From assembly GCA_033439255.1 (NCBI GenBank), contig CM065883.1:62001-126000 (forward strand): 64,000 nt of DNA. Reading direction: 5' to 3'. The translations under genes were made by a program, and so were the position numbers. Below, one piece after another: positions 1 through 10,080 of this stretch. The stretch's first letter is position 1, and each line of letters starts with the position of its first letter. The notes below the pieces were generated by a model. It worked only from the letters and a program-made list of their open reading frames with translations, was not told the origin of the DNA and searched no databases. The DNA comes from Hericium rajendrae. Lineage: Eukaryota; Basidiomycota; Agaricomycetes; Russulales; Hericiaceae.

Positions 1-905
1 CAAAAATTTCTTTTCAATAGTTAGAGCTTAATTATGAGATGAAAAGTTTGACTTTGATTCTCATAGTATCACAATATCAACACAATATTGAGCTCAATAT
101 ATTGCACTGGCCTATGAAAGAGCTTTTTTAAATACTTTTTACAATTGCTTTGCAACTTCAACATCATTTTTTTCTTAATAACAAATACAATACTATACTC
201 ATACTAGGGCTAGATTATGATTAAGGATATTACATATATCATTTTGATACATATTATATAACTGGACATGAAAATTTAAAATAATCTTCAGCTATCAGAT
301 TTGTACCTTTTCAATGTTTTTTCAATATCTGAATATCAAGTATAACAAAAATCTTGAAAAATTCTTTTAAACAAGCTATAAGAAGAATGTTGAAGATATT
401 ATAGTATAAATAAGAAGATATTAAAATGAAAGTTCAAACATCATTTTAATACTGGTGATCAGTTATGAAGATAAAATTTTAAATTTGATACAAATTTCTA
501 AGACAAAGTATCAGCATGAAATTGAAAACATATTATGATGTTATTAAAAACAAATGAGAAGTATATAAAGAAGAAATAAAAAGACATTCTAAGTATTATT
601 AAAAATAAATTGAAAGATTAAGAGAAGAATATTGAGATTTAAAAGTGAAACATTACTATAAACTAAAATTGAAAGTATATGAAATCTCCTTTAATGTTTA
701 GACTCTATTATTTGCAACTTTACAGTATTATGTTCTGCAATTCTGTAGTGCTAAACTATATAATTTGATTACATTATATTTTACAATGCTATATAATATT
801 GCAGTGCTACAAGATACACTATGGCAGTGCTATGTTATGTAGTGCAATAATGCTGTATCATACAGTGCTACAGTTGTACAGTAATTCAATGTGCAGCAAT
901 AATAC
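1..905. other. AT-rich region without a gene
   Basis: This stretch is strongly AT-rich and has no open frame of note. Its right third (about 720-950) holds degenerate pieces such as TACAGTGCTACAG and TGCAGTGC. These look like decayed, C-to-T shifted versions of the units in the adjoining tandem array. I see no RNA gene or promoter that I could defend. Confidence 0.6.
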
Positions 906-2153
906 ATGATTATTATCTTACAATACTGTATCATACAGTCTTGCAATGTTAAATTGTACAGTCTTATAGTGCTTAGTGCAGCTTTGTGCAGTCTTGTAGT
1001 GCAGCTTTGTGCGGTTCTGCACTATGACTTTGTGCAGTTCTGCACTATGACTTTGTGCAGTCCTGTAGTGCAGGTTTGTGCAGTCCTGCACTGCTACTTT
1101 GTACAGTCCTGCAGTCCTGCACTGTCACTTTGTGCAGTCTCACACTACCACTTTGTGCAGTCTCGCACTACCACTTTGTGCAGTCTCGCACTACCACTTT
1201 GTGCAGTCCTGCACTACAACTTTGCACAGTCTTGCAGTCCCACACTGCCACTTTGTGCAGTCCCACAGTCCTGCACTGTCACTTTGCACAGTCCTGCAGT
1301 CCTGCACTGCTGCTTTGCACAGTCTCACAGTTCTGCACTGCTGCTTTGCACAGTCTCACAGTCCTGTACTATGACTTTGCACAGTCTCGCAGTCCTGCAC
1401 TGCCACCTTGTGTAGTTCTGCACTGTGACTTTGTATAGGCAGTTTTTTTTTGTTTAATGCAGTTCTGCACTGCAGCTTTGTGCAGTCCTGCAGTGCAGCT
1501 TTGTGCAGTCCAGCAGTGCTGCTTTGTGCAGTCTCGCAGTCCTGTAGTGCTGCTTTGCACAGTCCTGTACTGTCACTTTGCACAGTCTTGTAGTCCTACA
1601 GTGCAGCTTTGTGAAGTCTTCCACTGCAGCTTTGCGCAGTTGCACAGTCCTGCACTGTCACTTTCTGCAGTCTTACAGTCCTGCAGGACAGGGCAAAGCA
1701 GCACTGCAGGACTGCGCAAATTGTGCAGTCCTGCACTGCAGCTTTGCACAGTTGTGCAGTCTTACACTGTCACTTTGCACAGTCTTGCAGTCCTGCAGTG
1801 CAGCTTTGCACAGTCCTACAGTGCAGCTTTGTGCAGTCTCGCAGTCCTGCAGTGCAGCTTTGTGCAGTCCTGCACTGCAGCTTTGCACAGTCGTGCAGTC
1901 CTACACTGTCACTCTGCACAGTCTCGCAGTCCTGCAGTGCAGCTTTGCGCAGTCCTGCACTGCTGCTTTGCATAGCCCTGCAGTGCTGCTTTGGACAGCC
2001 CTGCAGTGCTGCTTTGGACAGCCCTGCAGTGCTGCTTTGTGCAATCCTGCAGTGCTGCTTTGCCCAGTCTTGCACTGCAGCTTTGCCCAGTTCTGCAGTG
2101 CAGCTTTGCCCAGCCCTGCACTGCTGCTTTGTGCAGCCTTGCACTGCTGCTTT
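906..2153. repeat. Tandem array, 23-bp and 31-bp units
   Basis: The array is built on a core like CTTTGTGCAGTCTCGCACTAC. Successive cores are 23 bp apart near 1151-1200 and 31 bp apart near 1282-1375, where an extra CAGTCCTG-type block is present. The unit is rich in CTGCAG and GCAGTGC palindromes and has no stop codon on either strand, so long open frames appear in several frames both ways. Those frames encode repetitive Cys/Ser/Leu text and are not taken as genes. The array ends where the TIR of the neighbouring element begins. Confidence 0.85.
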
Positions 2154-3048
2154 CATCAGAGAAATGTGTCACTGATATATAACACTATGTAAGCTACATA
2201 GCTTTCCTAGGTCCATAGCTGTCCTCTTTTATACATAGCATCCCATAGCAGTCAAGTAATCTATCATAGCCTGTCATAGCTGCCATAGCTGCCATAGCAT
2301 AGGACATAAGCTACATAGCTATCATAGCATAGAGTATAAGCTATTATAGCTGTCATAGCCACTATAGTATAAAACAGCTATAGAAGCTATATCAACTATA
2401 TACTATATCTCTATTATTATATTACATCTAGTTAGAAAGATTTATATCTACCCTATATCACCTCTATCAAATATATTGCTTCAGCATGTTACAGGAAAAA
2501 TATTATCAGTTTAATACTTCCATGTTTTAAAGTTACAAACATTGAAAATTAAACAGCATTATATTTTATATATATTTTTTACAAAACATCATACAAGCTA
2601 CAATGATTACTAGATAACTACAAAAGATACAAATTTACAATAACTATAAAAAGCGAAAATATAAACATGAAAAGGCATTAATATGAAAAGACAATATAAA
2701 AGCTTACCAAACTAATAAAAAAGCAAAACTCTACAAAACAATTTCAAGACATCAGTGTAAGAAGACATAATAAAACTTACCTAGTAAGCATACACAAGTA
2801 CTATACCAAGTAGTAAAGACATTAGCATAAGATATAAGAGACGAAGAATAAAAGCTTACCTTGATAAAAATAAAATAAAAGCAACAACAACGAACAGGAA
2901 GGGACAACGACGAGCAAGAAAGCGACGACGACGAGCAAGCGACGACGACGAGCAAGCAACAACGACGAGCAAGCGACGACGACGAAGTGTCGACGTGGCA
3001 GGGGATGGTGGGGGTTAAAGAGCAAGAGGTAAAGCGCGTCGCGCCAGC

Positions 3049-3056
3049 CTTATATA
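3049..3056 (-). promoter_or_regulatory. Leftward TATA box of TIR copy 1
   Basis: TATATAAG on the minus strand is followed, reading left, by GCGCGACGCGC, a CT-rich stretch and a run of GTAAG donors. The same TATATAAG with a GCGCGACGCGC or similar downstream motif is present in all five copies. Confidence 0.5.
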
Positions 3057-3510
3057 GGAATCCCGGACGGAACCGGGATTTGTGGTTGCCGGGCGCTTGC
3101 CGAGCGTCTCATCAGAGACTGGGCGCCAGACGTAACTAACGAGATTTCGCTGCCCACCGATGCAAGAGACAGTAGATAGATACAAGTCTCATTCATTTAG
3201 GTTGTATGTACAGTAGTTAGCTTCGGTGTTTTTCACTCAATTTATACGATTTTATTTGATTTGCAAGGGCTCGAATACTATATCTTCGCTCGTTCGGTGG
3301 CTGAAGCACTGAACTCGCGTCGAGACTTGCTTGCTGATTCTTCCCTCTTCCTCCCTCAATTTCTCTGTCCCCTTCCCCTTCCCTTCCTCGCCTCGCTTCA
3401 CTCTTTCCCTTTGTCGACAGTCAAGACGGACCGGGCAGTGATTTAGTAAGCTGGGGGGCTCTAGGTAAGTAAAAAAAACTTGTTCTTTCATGTTCATTCG
3501 TACTGACGCA

Positions 3511-3538
3511 GAGTGTCGCTCGTTTTCGAGCGACACTC
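3511..3538. repeat. Conserved hairpin, TIR copy 1
   Basis: A perfect 12-bp stem, GAGTGTCGCTCG with its complement, encloses a TTTT loop. It lies directly after the acceptor of the short rightward intron. The equivalent stem in copies 2, 3 and 4 has a paired G-C to A-T change. Confidence 0.8.
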
Positions 3539-3806
3539 GTTCTTTCGACGACTCCCAACGCCTCGCACGTCGCTATCGTCCGTTCCCGCCGCCCCTCGTC
3601 CACCTCCACTGCCCACCGCCCTCCACCGTCTTTTCCGCACTCGGATAACGTCACCAACCCCCCGCGCTGCTCGAACACTACGCACACGGCCCTGGACGAT
3701 TCCAACGCGGCCCACTGCCGCCTCTGCACACCCACAGCACTCGCGCGCCCACCTCCTTCTTCCCATCACGGCGCCACGTCGCGCGCGGGACATGTCGCAG
3801 AGTCCC

Positions 3807-3820
3807 GTTGCCACGGCAAC
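3807..3820. promoter_or_regulatory. RFX/X-box-like palindrome, TIR copy 1
   Basis: GTTGCCACGGCAAC differs from the symmetric RFX (yeast Crt1) site GTTGCCATGGCAAC only at one central base. The palindrome extends to 28 bp with GAGTCCC and GGGACTC flanks. Binding is an inference from the motif alone. Confidence 0.45.
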
Positions 3821-5034
3821 GGGACTCGAATCGTCCCTGCGCATCGCCGATGCCTCAAACAGCCCCGTACCAACCCCTTCACAATACCGCCGCGTCACCA
3901 ACACGGCCAGCGGCTCCAGTACGTCCCGCCAATTGCTCGCTGCCCGTGTGCCACAGCGAGCCCGCGTGCGCAACGCCCCGCCAGCATGCCGAACACCCCG
4001 CGCGCGTGCGACAACGCCTCGCAGCTGCGCCCAACTCCCCGACCTCGCATGCTACCCCCGCACGCGTGCCGCCCTCCTCACCCTGGCGTGCACAACACCC
4101 CGCATCTAGGACAGGCGCCCAGCAGCCCACTCTCAACGCGCAACGCCCCGCACGCACGCGCAGTTCCCTGTGCTCACGCACGGCCCCGGCAGCCGGGTGC
4201 GTGTGCCATGCCTGCGCACGGGCCTGCCAGCGCATGCGAGTGACTGCGGGCATACGGCCGCGCACTGCCTCGCCAACGCGCGCGGGGCTGCGTAGACCCC
4301 GTCAATGCCGGGTGCCCGCCCCACCACGCTCTTTGCGCGCCGTCCGTGCACGGTGCGCGCCCCACAATCCCGGGCCCTCCGCGCCCGCGCGCCTCGCCTC
4401 CGTCCCTCGCGCCTCACGCACAGGTCTGCCGCCCGCCGCCCCTTGTGCACACCCCCGTGCATTGGCCTTCACGCCTTGCGCACCCACCTCGTCTTTCGCG
4501 CGCAAGTCCGCCGCGGTCCAGTGCCCCGCGCATGGGCCCGCCAACATGCCCACTTCCGCGCACCGGCCCGGCACCTCGCACGCGGAATCGCCACGTCACG
4601 CAGAATCGCCACATCGCGCACACCAGCCGTGCACTTTGCGCCTGCGCGCCTGCGCCGCCTGTGCATGCCGTGCGTAGTGTAGTATATATATTTGTATTAG
4701 TAATAACATTGAATATAATTAATTTTGACCTGGCATCTTTCGTACCTACCTGACTTGACATAGCACTGATAGTAATCATAGCTCACCTGACTAAGTATGA
4801 TAATGCTATATATTTTAAACTGCTAAGTATGGAAGCTGTGATAGCATCATATAGCTGACACTATCAGCTATGGAAGCTATGATAGCATCATATAGCTGGT
4901 ACTACCAGCTATGGAAGCTATGAAAGTCCTCATAGCTCTATATAGCTGGATAAGTAAACATCATAGCTCTGATAGCTCAATGATAGCATCTATAATGTAA
5001 CCTGCAGCTATACAGAATTTACTTTTCTCAGATG

Positions 5035-6707
5035 TGCTTGAGTCCCCGCCGTCGATATTCAACCCACTCCACTCAATACCAAGACGTCGGGATAAGGATG
5101 CAAAAATCGCCCGAACGGATAAGAGACACATGGTTTGATTGAGTGGAGAATGGGGTGCTAAGATGTGGAGGAATATTGCTGTTGTTTGAAGTGGTTGGGT
5201 AATTAGAGCGCAAGGCGTCTAAAATGGACTTTTAAGTAAAGACAACGCCAAACGAGCCCATACGAACGCAGCTCGCAAAACAACTTGCCCACCTTTCTCA
5301 TCTGTTCGTATTGTCATCTCCCGATTGTAAGGTAGACATCCTTGTTGTGGTCCCCCTGGCTAATGATAGTGCCGTGCCATATTATCAGTTAATTCCAGCG
5401 ATTTTATGTGCGTTTTCGCCACGCCTACTTGATATCCAATCTTTACCGGGCCAACTCACTGGTGGCCCTTAGACTGGTGGAAAAGGCACTCAACAGGCGG
5501 CAAGGCGACACTTGCGCAAGAGTATGCTTGCTGTCCTTCGGTAGCGGCAAGTCGAAGAATCATCTTTCGTACGCTTTCCTGCTGGCGCGCGGTGCATGCC
5601 ACCTTGCAGTCTGTGCTGCGAGGTGCAGGCTTTAAGCATCCGCATGAGTTGTTATCACTCTGAAGTGAGTGAATCGAATATTTACCGGTATTTTTTTCTC
5701 CGTACGCGTTTATCGTACCGATTTCCGTGTGTTGGGCCTCTCAGCGAACCGGAACTTACGCAAGACGTCAAAGATACGGTTGCATCGTTTGCTACACGTC
5801 CGGCTCGTGCTGAGAATATCCGCGCGTTGAGGAGTCTTTCCTTCGTCTCGCGCGCGCCTGGAGATGGTGCCACGCATTGCTGAACATGCGGGTGACGCTG
5901 CTAGTGTCGTTAGTTCCAATCTGGATAGATGATGATGAGTTCTGTGCAACGCTGATGCGACTTGCTGCTCATTCATCATTCAGAGGACGTGTCTTCTATA
6001 GCCAAAGGTCCGAGGTATCGCCCGCGCGGTGCTGCTCCTGCCGCCGAATGCTAGATGCAGATCGATCTGCACTGGATAGACACTCCTACTGCACATGCGT
6101 ACGCATGCATTTTCTTATGCGGACGCAGGCCGGCCCTCAGCGGCAATGGCTGTTTATATTCTGCGGATGTAGATATAGGTGAGTGCTCGAACTCGGCTTA
6201 TTGCAAGGGCAACCAACCTGACAGGACATACCAGGCGCAGTGCAAAAGGCCCATCACGAGGACAATGCGGTCCTGTTCGGAAGCTGTCTCGTGCGGTATC
6301 CGCACCCTCGCTCATCCTACGTCTGCAGGACTGGCAGCATCTCACGCCGTCGACTCCGCGCAACTGGTCACGTCAACACTGCCGCGGGGTGCCCACCTGT
6401 ATTACGGCCTTCATCTCGTATCACAGCATACATGAAGTTGCCTACACAGCCCAGCCACCGGGCCTGGAGCGTTATACGAATCGCCACGCGGCGGTTGCTG
6501 CCCCCCCTTCGACGGCTGTGACCCGTCCTTACCGACGCCAGCCAGTTCACGCGCGCATTGGCGCCCCCGCCTGATAGGCATCGCTCCCTTAGCATGGCTA
6601 GTCAAAGCGATGTGCAGCGAAGCAAACGTACATTTTGTTCCTCCACTTCTCCGATGACAATCAGGACTGCGTGCTGCATGTACCCTCCAGACCTCGTACC
6701 GCACGCT
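5035..6707. other. No gene recognised
   Basis: This is mixed-composition DNA between two TIR elements. Only short overlapping open frames (up to 131 codons) are present, on both strands and in all frames. None has a recognisable domain, and no consistent exon chain could be built. It may be a decayed gene or spacer. Confidence 0.5.
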
Positions 6708-7662
6708 CATCTGAGAAAACAGAAATTTATATAGCAGCAAGTCCTGTTATGGACCCTATCAGTGTGCTATAGAGGCTATGAGGCTGAACTATCCAGCTAT
6801 GGAGAGCTATGAGAGCTATGATAGGCCATATAGCATGAAGTGTCAAGTACATAGTGTGTCATAGCCTCCATAATCAGCAGTGTCACATATATAGAGCTAT
6901 GATATTTACTAAGGGATGCTATGATTACTATGGCTACTACAGTCCTTATGCTAGGTAGTTGAGATATTTCAATCAGAAATTTCTTATATTAAGGTGTAGA
7001 GTACTACAGGCTACGAGGCTACGAAATCTAGCCCTAACTAGTAAATAAAAGCCCCTGTGACAGCACTGTGACATACAGGCTGTCGACGAACGTGAGATGG
7101 CGGGCAAGGGTGGCCCCGCACCGTCTGAGGCGTGCGAGGGCAGGTGCGCGCTGCATGCCCGTGCGCATGTCGTCCGAGACATGCGCGCTGCCTACCTATG
7201 CACGCTGTCGGGCGTGCGAGGGATGCGCGCGCTGATGTGGTCTTGCGCACGCCGCGCACCACCATGTGGGCCGTGCAGCGCCGTGCGCGCGCTCGCAGGC
7301 CGTGCATCGTTGCGCGCTGCGCGTACGCGCTGGCATGGCCGTATCTTCGCCGTCCGGGACGTGCGCGCGCAGTCGGGGCCTTTACACGGGCTTGCGTCCC
7401 ATGTGTCGCCGTGCACGCACTCACCGGACATGTTCAATCCCACGCGCTCGCGTGAGGGAGTGCGCGTACGCGTTGGGACGCAGTCCGCGTGTGTGGCCGC
7501 GAGCATGTTGTCGACGTCGCGGGTGTACTGGTGTGTAGGGTTGATAATCCGGGGCCATATCCGAACTTGTTGAGGGCGCGTGGGGTTGCTTTGAGCACGT
7601 GGAGTTGCTATGGGCGAGTGAGGGACGCCGACGGGCGGGCAAACGGCGTATAGTCGCGCCTC

Positions 7663-7676
7663 GTTGCCACGGCAAC
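7663..7676. promoter_or_regulatory. RFX/X-box-like palindrome, TIR copy 2, first
   Basis: GTTGCCACGGCAAC is flanked by CCTC and GAGG, which extend the palindrome. It lies in the CpG-rich block. Copy 4 has the same site at 51187-51200. Confidence 0.45.
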
Positions 7677-7986
7677 GAGGTGTGACAGCGACGGCGGCGT
7701 TGACGATATCGGGGAAATGGCCATGGCGGACTCGTGAGTGGAGCGTACGTGCGCAGTCGGGGCCACCATGGCCATGCAGTGCATGGCCATGCCCTTGCAC
7801 GCGGGAGCTGAGTGCATGGCTGTGCACGCGCAGCTACGTGTCGTGGCCGCGAGCGCGTCGCTGACGATGCGGAGGTGTTGGTGCACGGCGGTGGTGAGTC
7901 CGCTTGGACCTGTTTGAGGGTGCGCAGGGAGTCGTTGAAGGGATGCGGAGGTCGCGGGAGGCCGGACGAAAGACGTGTCGCGCCCC

Positions 7987-8000
7987 GTTGCCACGGCAAC
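7987..8000. promoter_or_regulatory. RFX/X-box-like palindrome, TIR copy 2, second
   Basis: This is a second GTTGCCACGGCAAC, 324 bp from the first and about 130 bp from the hairpin. Copy 4 has it at 50863-50876, copy 3 at 35082-35095, and a one-base variant is in copy 5. The distance to the hairpin is less strict than the hairpin itself. Confidence 0.45.
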
Positions 8001-8126
8001 GAGGCACGACAACGCGGGCGCGGACAACGTTGTCGGAAGGGCGGGGCCGCAGCGGGCTAGTGGACGTGGACGCGGGGTGTCGAAGGGGATGGGGGCGTGG
8101 TACGCGCGGTTGCAAGAACGAGAGCA

Positions 8127-8157
8127 CGAGTATCGCTCGGTGAACGAGCGATACTCG
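8127..8157. repeat. Conserved hairpin, TIR copy 2
   Basis: A perfect 13-bp stem, CGAGTATCGCTCG with its complement, encloses a 5-base loop. It abuts the acceptor of the 44-nt minus-strand intron at 8158-8201. Confidence 0.82.
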
Positions 8158-8598
8158 CTGTGTTAGTATGAGAAACGAATGATAGAGTGCTTTTTACTTA
8201 CCCGTTAGCCTCAACCCATCAAATAATCCCCTCCCGAGTGTTGAGGATGCCGCGTGTATGGAGAGAGCAGCGAAGAAGGGGAAGATGGAGGGGAGATAGA
8301 GGGAGTATTGCAAGCACAAGTCGCGCGACGACTTTCAGCCACAACAGCCAGTACTGTCGCGTCTGGCGGTTTCGACTCTAACAAATCAAATAAAATCGAT
8401 ATAATTCACAAAAAAGACAAGAAGATACAGCACATCAATTGAGATACAATGAATGAGCTATCTGTGTAGCTACTGTACAACACACTCGGAGGTATCGAAA
8501 TCCACTTAGTGGAATCTAACGGCCAGCCTCTGGCACGATGCCCGGCAATGCCCGGCCCGGCCTCGCCAAGGTACATTTGACGCTCCGATCGCCACGTC

Positions 8599-8606
8599 TA
8601 TATAAG
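8599..8606 (+). promoter_or_regulatory. TATA box of the micro-exon transcript, TIR copy 2
   Basis: TATATAAG is followed by a long CT-rich tract typical of fungal start regions. Next come a GTAAGT donor (about 8702), a TACTAAC branch site with a TTTGTAG acceptor (about 8760), a mini-exon holding TTTTCGCTTTTATTATCT, another GTAAGT, a CTTTAG acceptor (about 8855), a second near-copy mini-exon TTTTCGCTTTTTCTTATCT, and a third GTAAGT. Expression is inferred; nothing in the sequence proves it. Confidence 0.5.
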
Positions 8607-9484
8607 ACATGCACGACGCGCTTCCTCTCTCTCTTCCCTACCACTACCATCTCCTGTATTTCGTCGCTCTCTCTTCTCCTGCTTCGACTTTCTGATGTTC
8701 GGTAAGTTGTTATGCTGTTGCTATATTGTTTCAATGTTTACTAACCTTACTGTTCTTTGTAGACTCTTACATTTTCGCTTTTATTATCTTAAGTAAGTCT
8801 TATGTTTTTTTCTATATCTGTATCTTCTATACTAATTTGTTGACTTTGTCTTTAGATTATTTTCGCTTTTTCTTATCTATGAAGTAAGTCTTATCTTATC
8901 TTTTATCTATCTTTCACTTTTAAGTTTTATCTTATCTTATCTTTGAATTTTGTCTTATCTTATCATTGTATATTTTATTATCTTATTCTGGAGTGTTAGT
9001 CTTAATAGTGTATCATAGATGTGTAGTGATACTTGTAGCTTTGTATTAAATGTATTGTAATTTAATATTGTTTATAATATAATGCTTTCAAATTTTCGAG
9101 GTTTTGAATGTTTTAGATGCAACAAGTCTGAAATTTATAATATATTTTTATATTTGAATAAATTTTTAGCACTGTGAAGTAGCATACAGAACAGAGGTGA
9201 TATAGAGTAGATAGCAGCCTTACTAGCTAGATATGATATGATAACAGAGATATATCACATAGCTGACATAGCTGACATAGCTATGATAGCCATTATATGT
9301 AATAGCAGCTATGATAGCTATGATAGCTTGTACTCTATGCTATGGTAGCTATGATAGATATGATAGCTCTATATAGATTACCTCACTACTATGGAGTAGC
9401 TATGTAGAAAAGAGGACTCCTATGGCCCTATCAGAGCTATGTAGACTATATAGTGCCATATATCACTGGTCCTTTTCTCAGATG

Positions 9485-10080
9485 CTTCCCTTGGTTAACC
9501 TTTTCTGCGAGAAAACTGGACCATGACAATCGTGTTGTGGCTTCAATGACCTTCCAGCACCAACTATTACATTCACTCGCCTGATACGATAACTATTGCA
9601 CTGCGGATGACACGCGGTATCGATAATGCGAGGTAGCCCGGTTGGCCATCATCAATTATTCGACAAGGTGTTCAAGAACTGACGTGCAGCGTGTGGTTGT
9701 CGGCTTCCTGTGTCGAAGGGATGTCCGAAGTCAATAGCGGTTTTGGTCTCGCAGGCATGGGGGTTCGGGGCAACACTCGAGCGACGGGGCTCCCACGTGT
9801 AGCCACACCCTGATGGATCTCGGCGACTAGATCCCCGGCTTCGATGTCACCGTTCACAACCGGGATCAATTATAGGCGTGCAAATCGGCGTACGAGATGG
9901 ATGGAGTCAAGATGGAGTGCGACATAATTATGTAGTGCGACTATTTAACGACTTGCACAGCAATGACAGTCAAAAAAATCTAGTATGATGAGACGGAGTC
10001 CATGAGGGTGGATAGAAGATGAAAAGCATAGGTTTCTTGGGCGCAAAAAAAGGAGGGACATAGGATGTGCGACTCGTTGC
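9485..10080. other. Intergenic, no gene recognised
   Basis: This lies between TIR copy 2 and the 3' end of the F-box-like gene. One 65-codon minus-strand frame (9672-9869) has no recognisable domain. The part nearest 10080 probably includes the 3' untranslated region of that gene. Confidence 0.5.

Larger units (their letters stand above)
2154..5034 (+). mobile_element. TIR element copy 1 (non-coding family)
   Basis: This is the most diverged left end of the family: CATCAGAGAAA at 2154, against CTCAGATG at the right end (5034). In order it has ATAGCTAT-rich arms (about 2190-2400), AT-rich micro-exon/intron modules read leftward (about 2540-2880), a leftward TATA box at 3049-3056, a rightward CT-rich leader (about 3330-3430) with a donor GTAAGT at 3465 and acceptor CAG at 3511, a hairpin at 3511-3538, a CpG-rich block (to about 4680), and right arms (about 4780-5010). 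The 2-bp flanks do not match (TT and TG), so the left edge may have been altered by the adjoining array. Open frames of 198 and 289 codons in the CpG block are low-complexity Pro/Arg/Ala text and are not credible proteins. Confidence 0.75.
6708..9484 (-). mobile_element. TIR element copy 2 (2777 bp)
   Basis: The ends are CATCTGAGAAAA and TTTTCTCAGATG, and a CT duplication flanks it (6706-6707 and 9485-9486). Relative to copies 1, 3 and 4 it is inverted: CpG-rich block on the left (about 7080-8120), hairpin at 8127-8157, short minus-strand intron at 8158-8201 with a TACTAAC branch site, then a TATA box at 8599 reading rightward into micro-exon modules (8700-9000), then ATAGCTAT arms. Length and sequence match copy 4 almost exactly, which points to recent movement. 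There is no credible protein. Open frames in the CpG block run on both strands. Confidence 0.88.

Noticed and set aside
906-2192. Long Cys/Ser-rich frames on both strands of the tandem array
   Set aside because: The unit has no stop codon in several frames, so any array of it reads open. There is no domain, start context or splice structure.
2190-2400. CRISPR-like reading of the regular ATAGCT words
   Set aside because: Repeats are short, palindromic, contiguous and without spacers, in a eukaryotic genome. They are element arms.
3513-4677. Open frames of 198 and 289 codons in TIR copy 1 (and similar ones of up to 345 codons in copies 2-5)
   Set aside because: They overlap on both strands, consist of Ala/Arg/Pro/His low-complexity text, and do not stay in the same frame between copies. 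High CpG content explains the lack of stops.
2154-5034. TIR elements as solo LTRs or LTR pairs
   Set aside because: Ends are inverted, not direct. Target duplications are 2 bp, not 4-6 bp, and no TG...CA ends are present.
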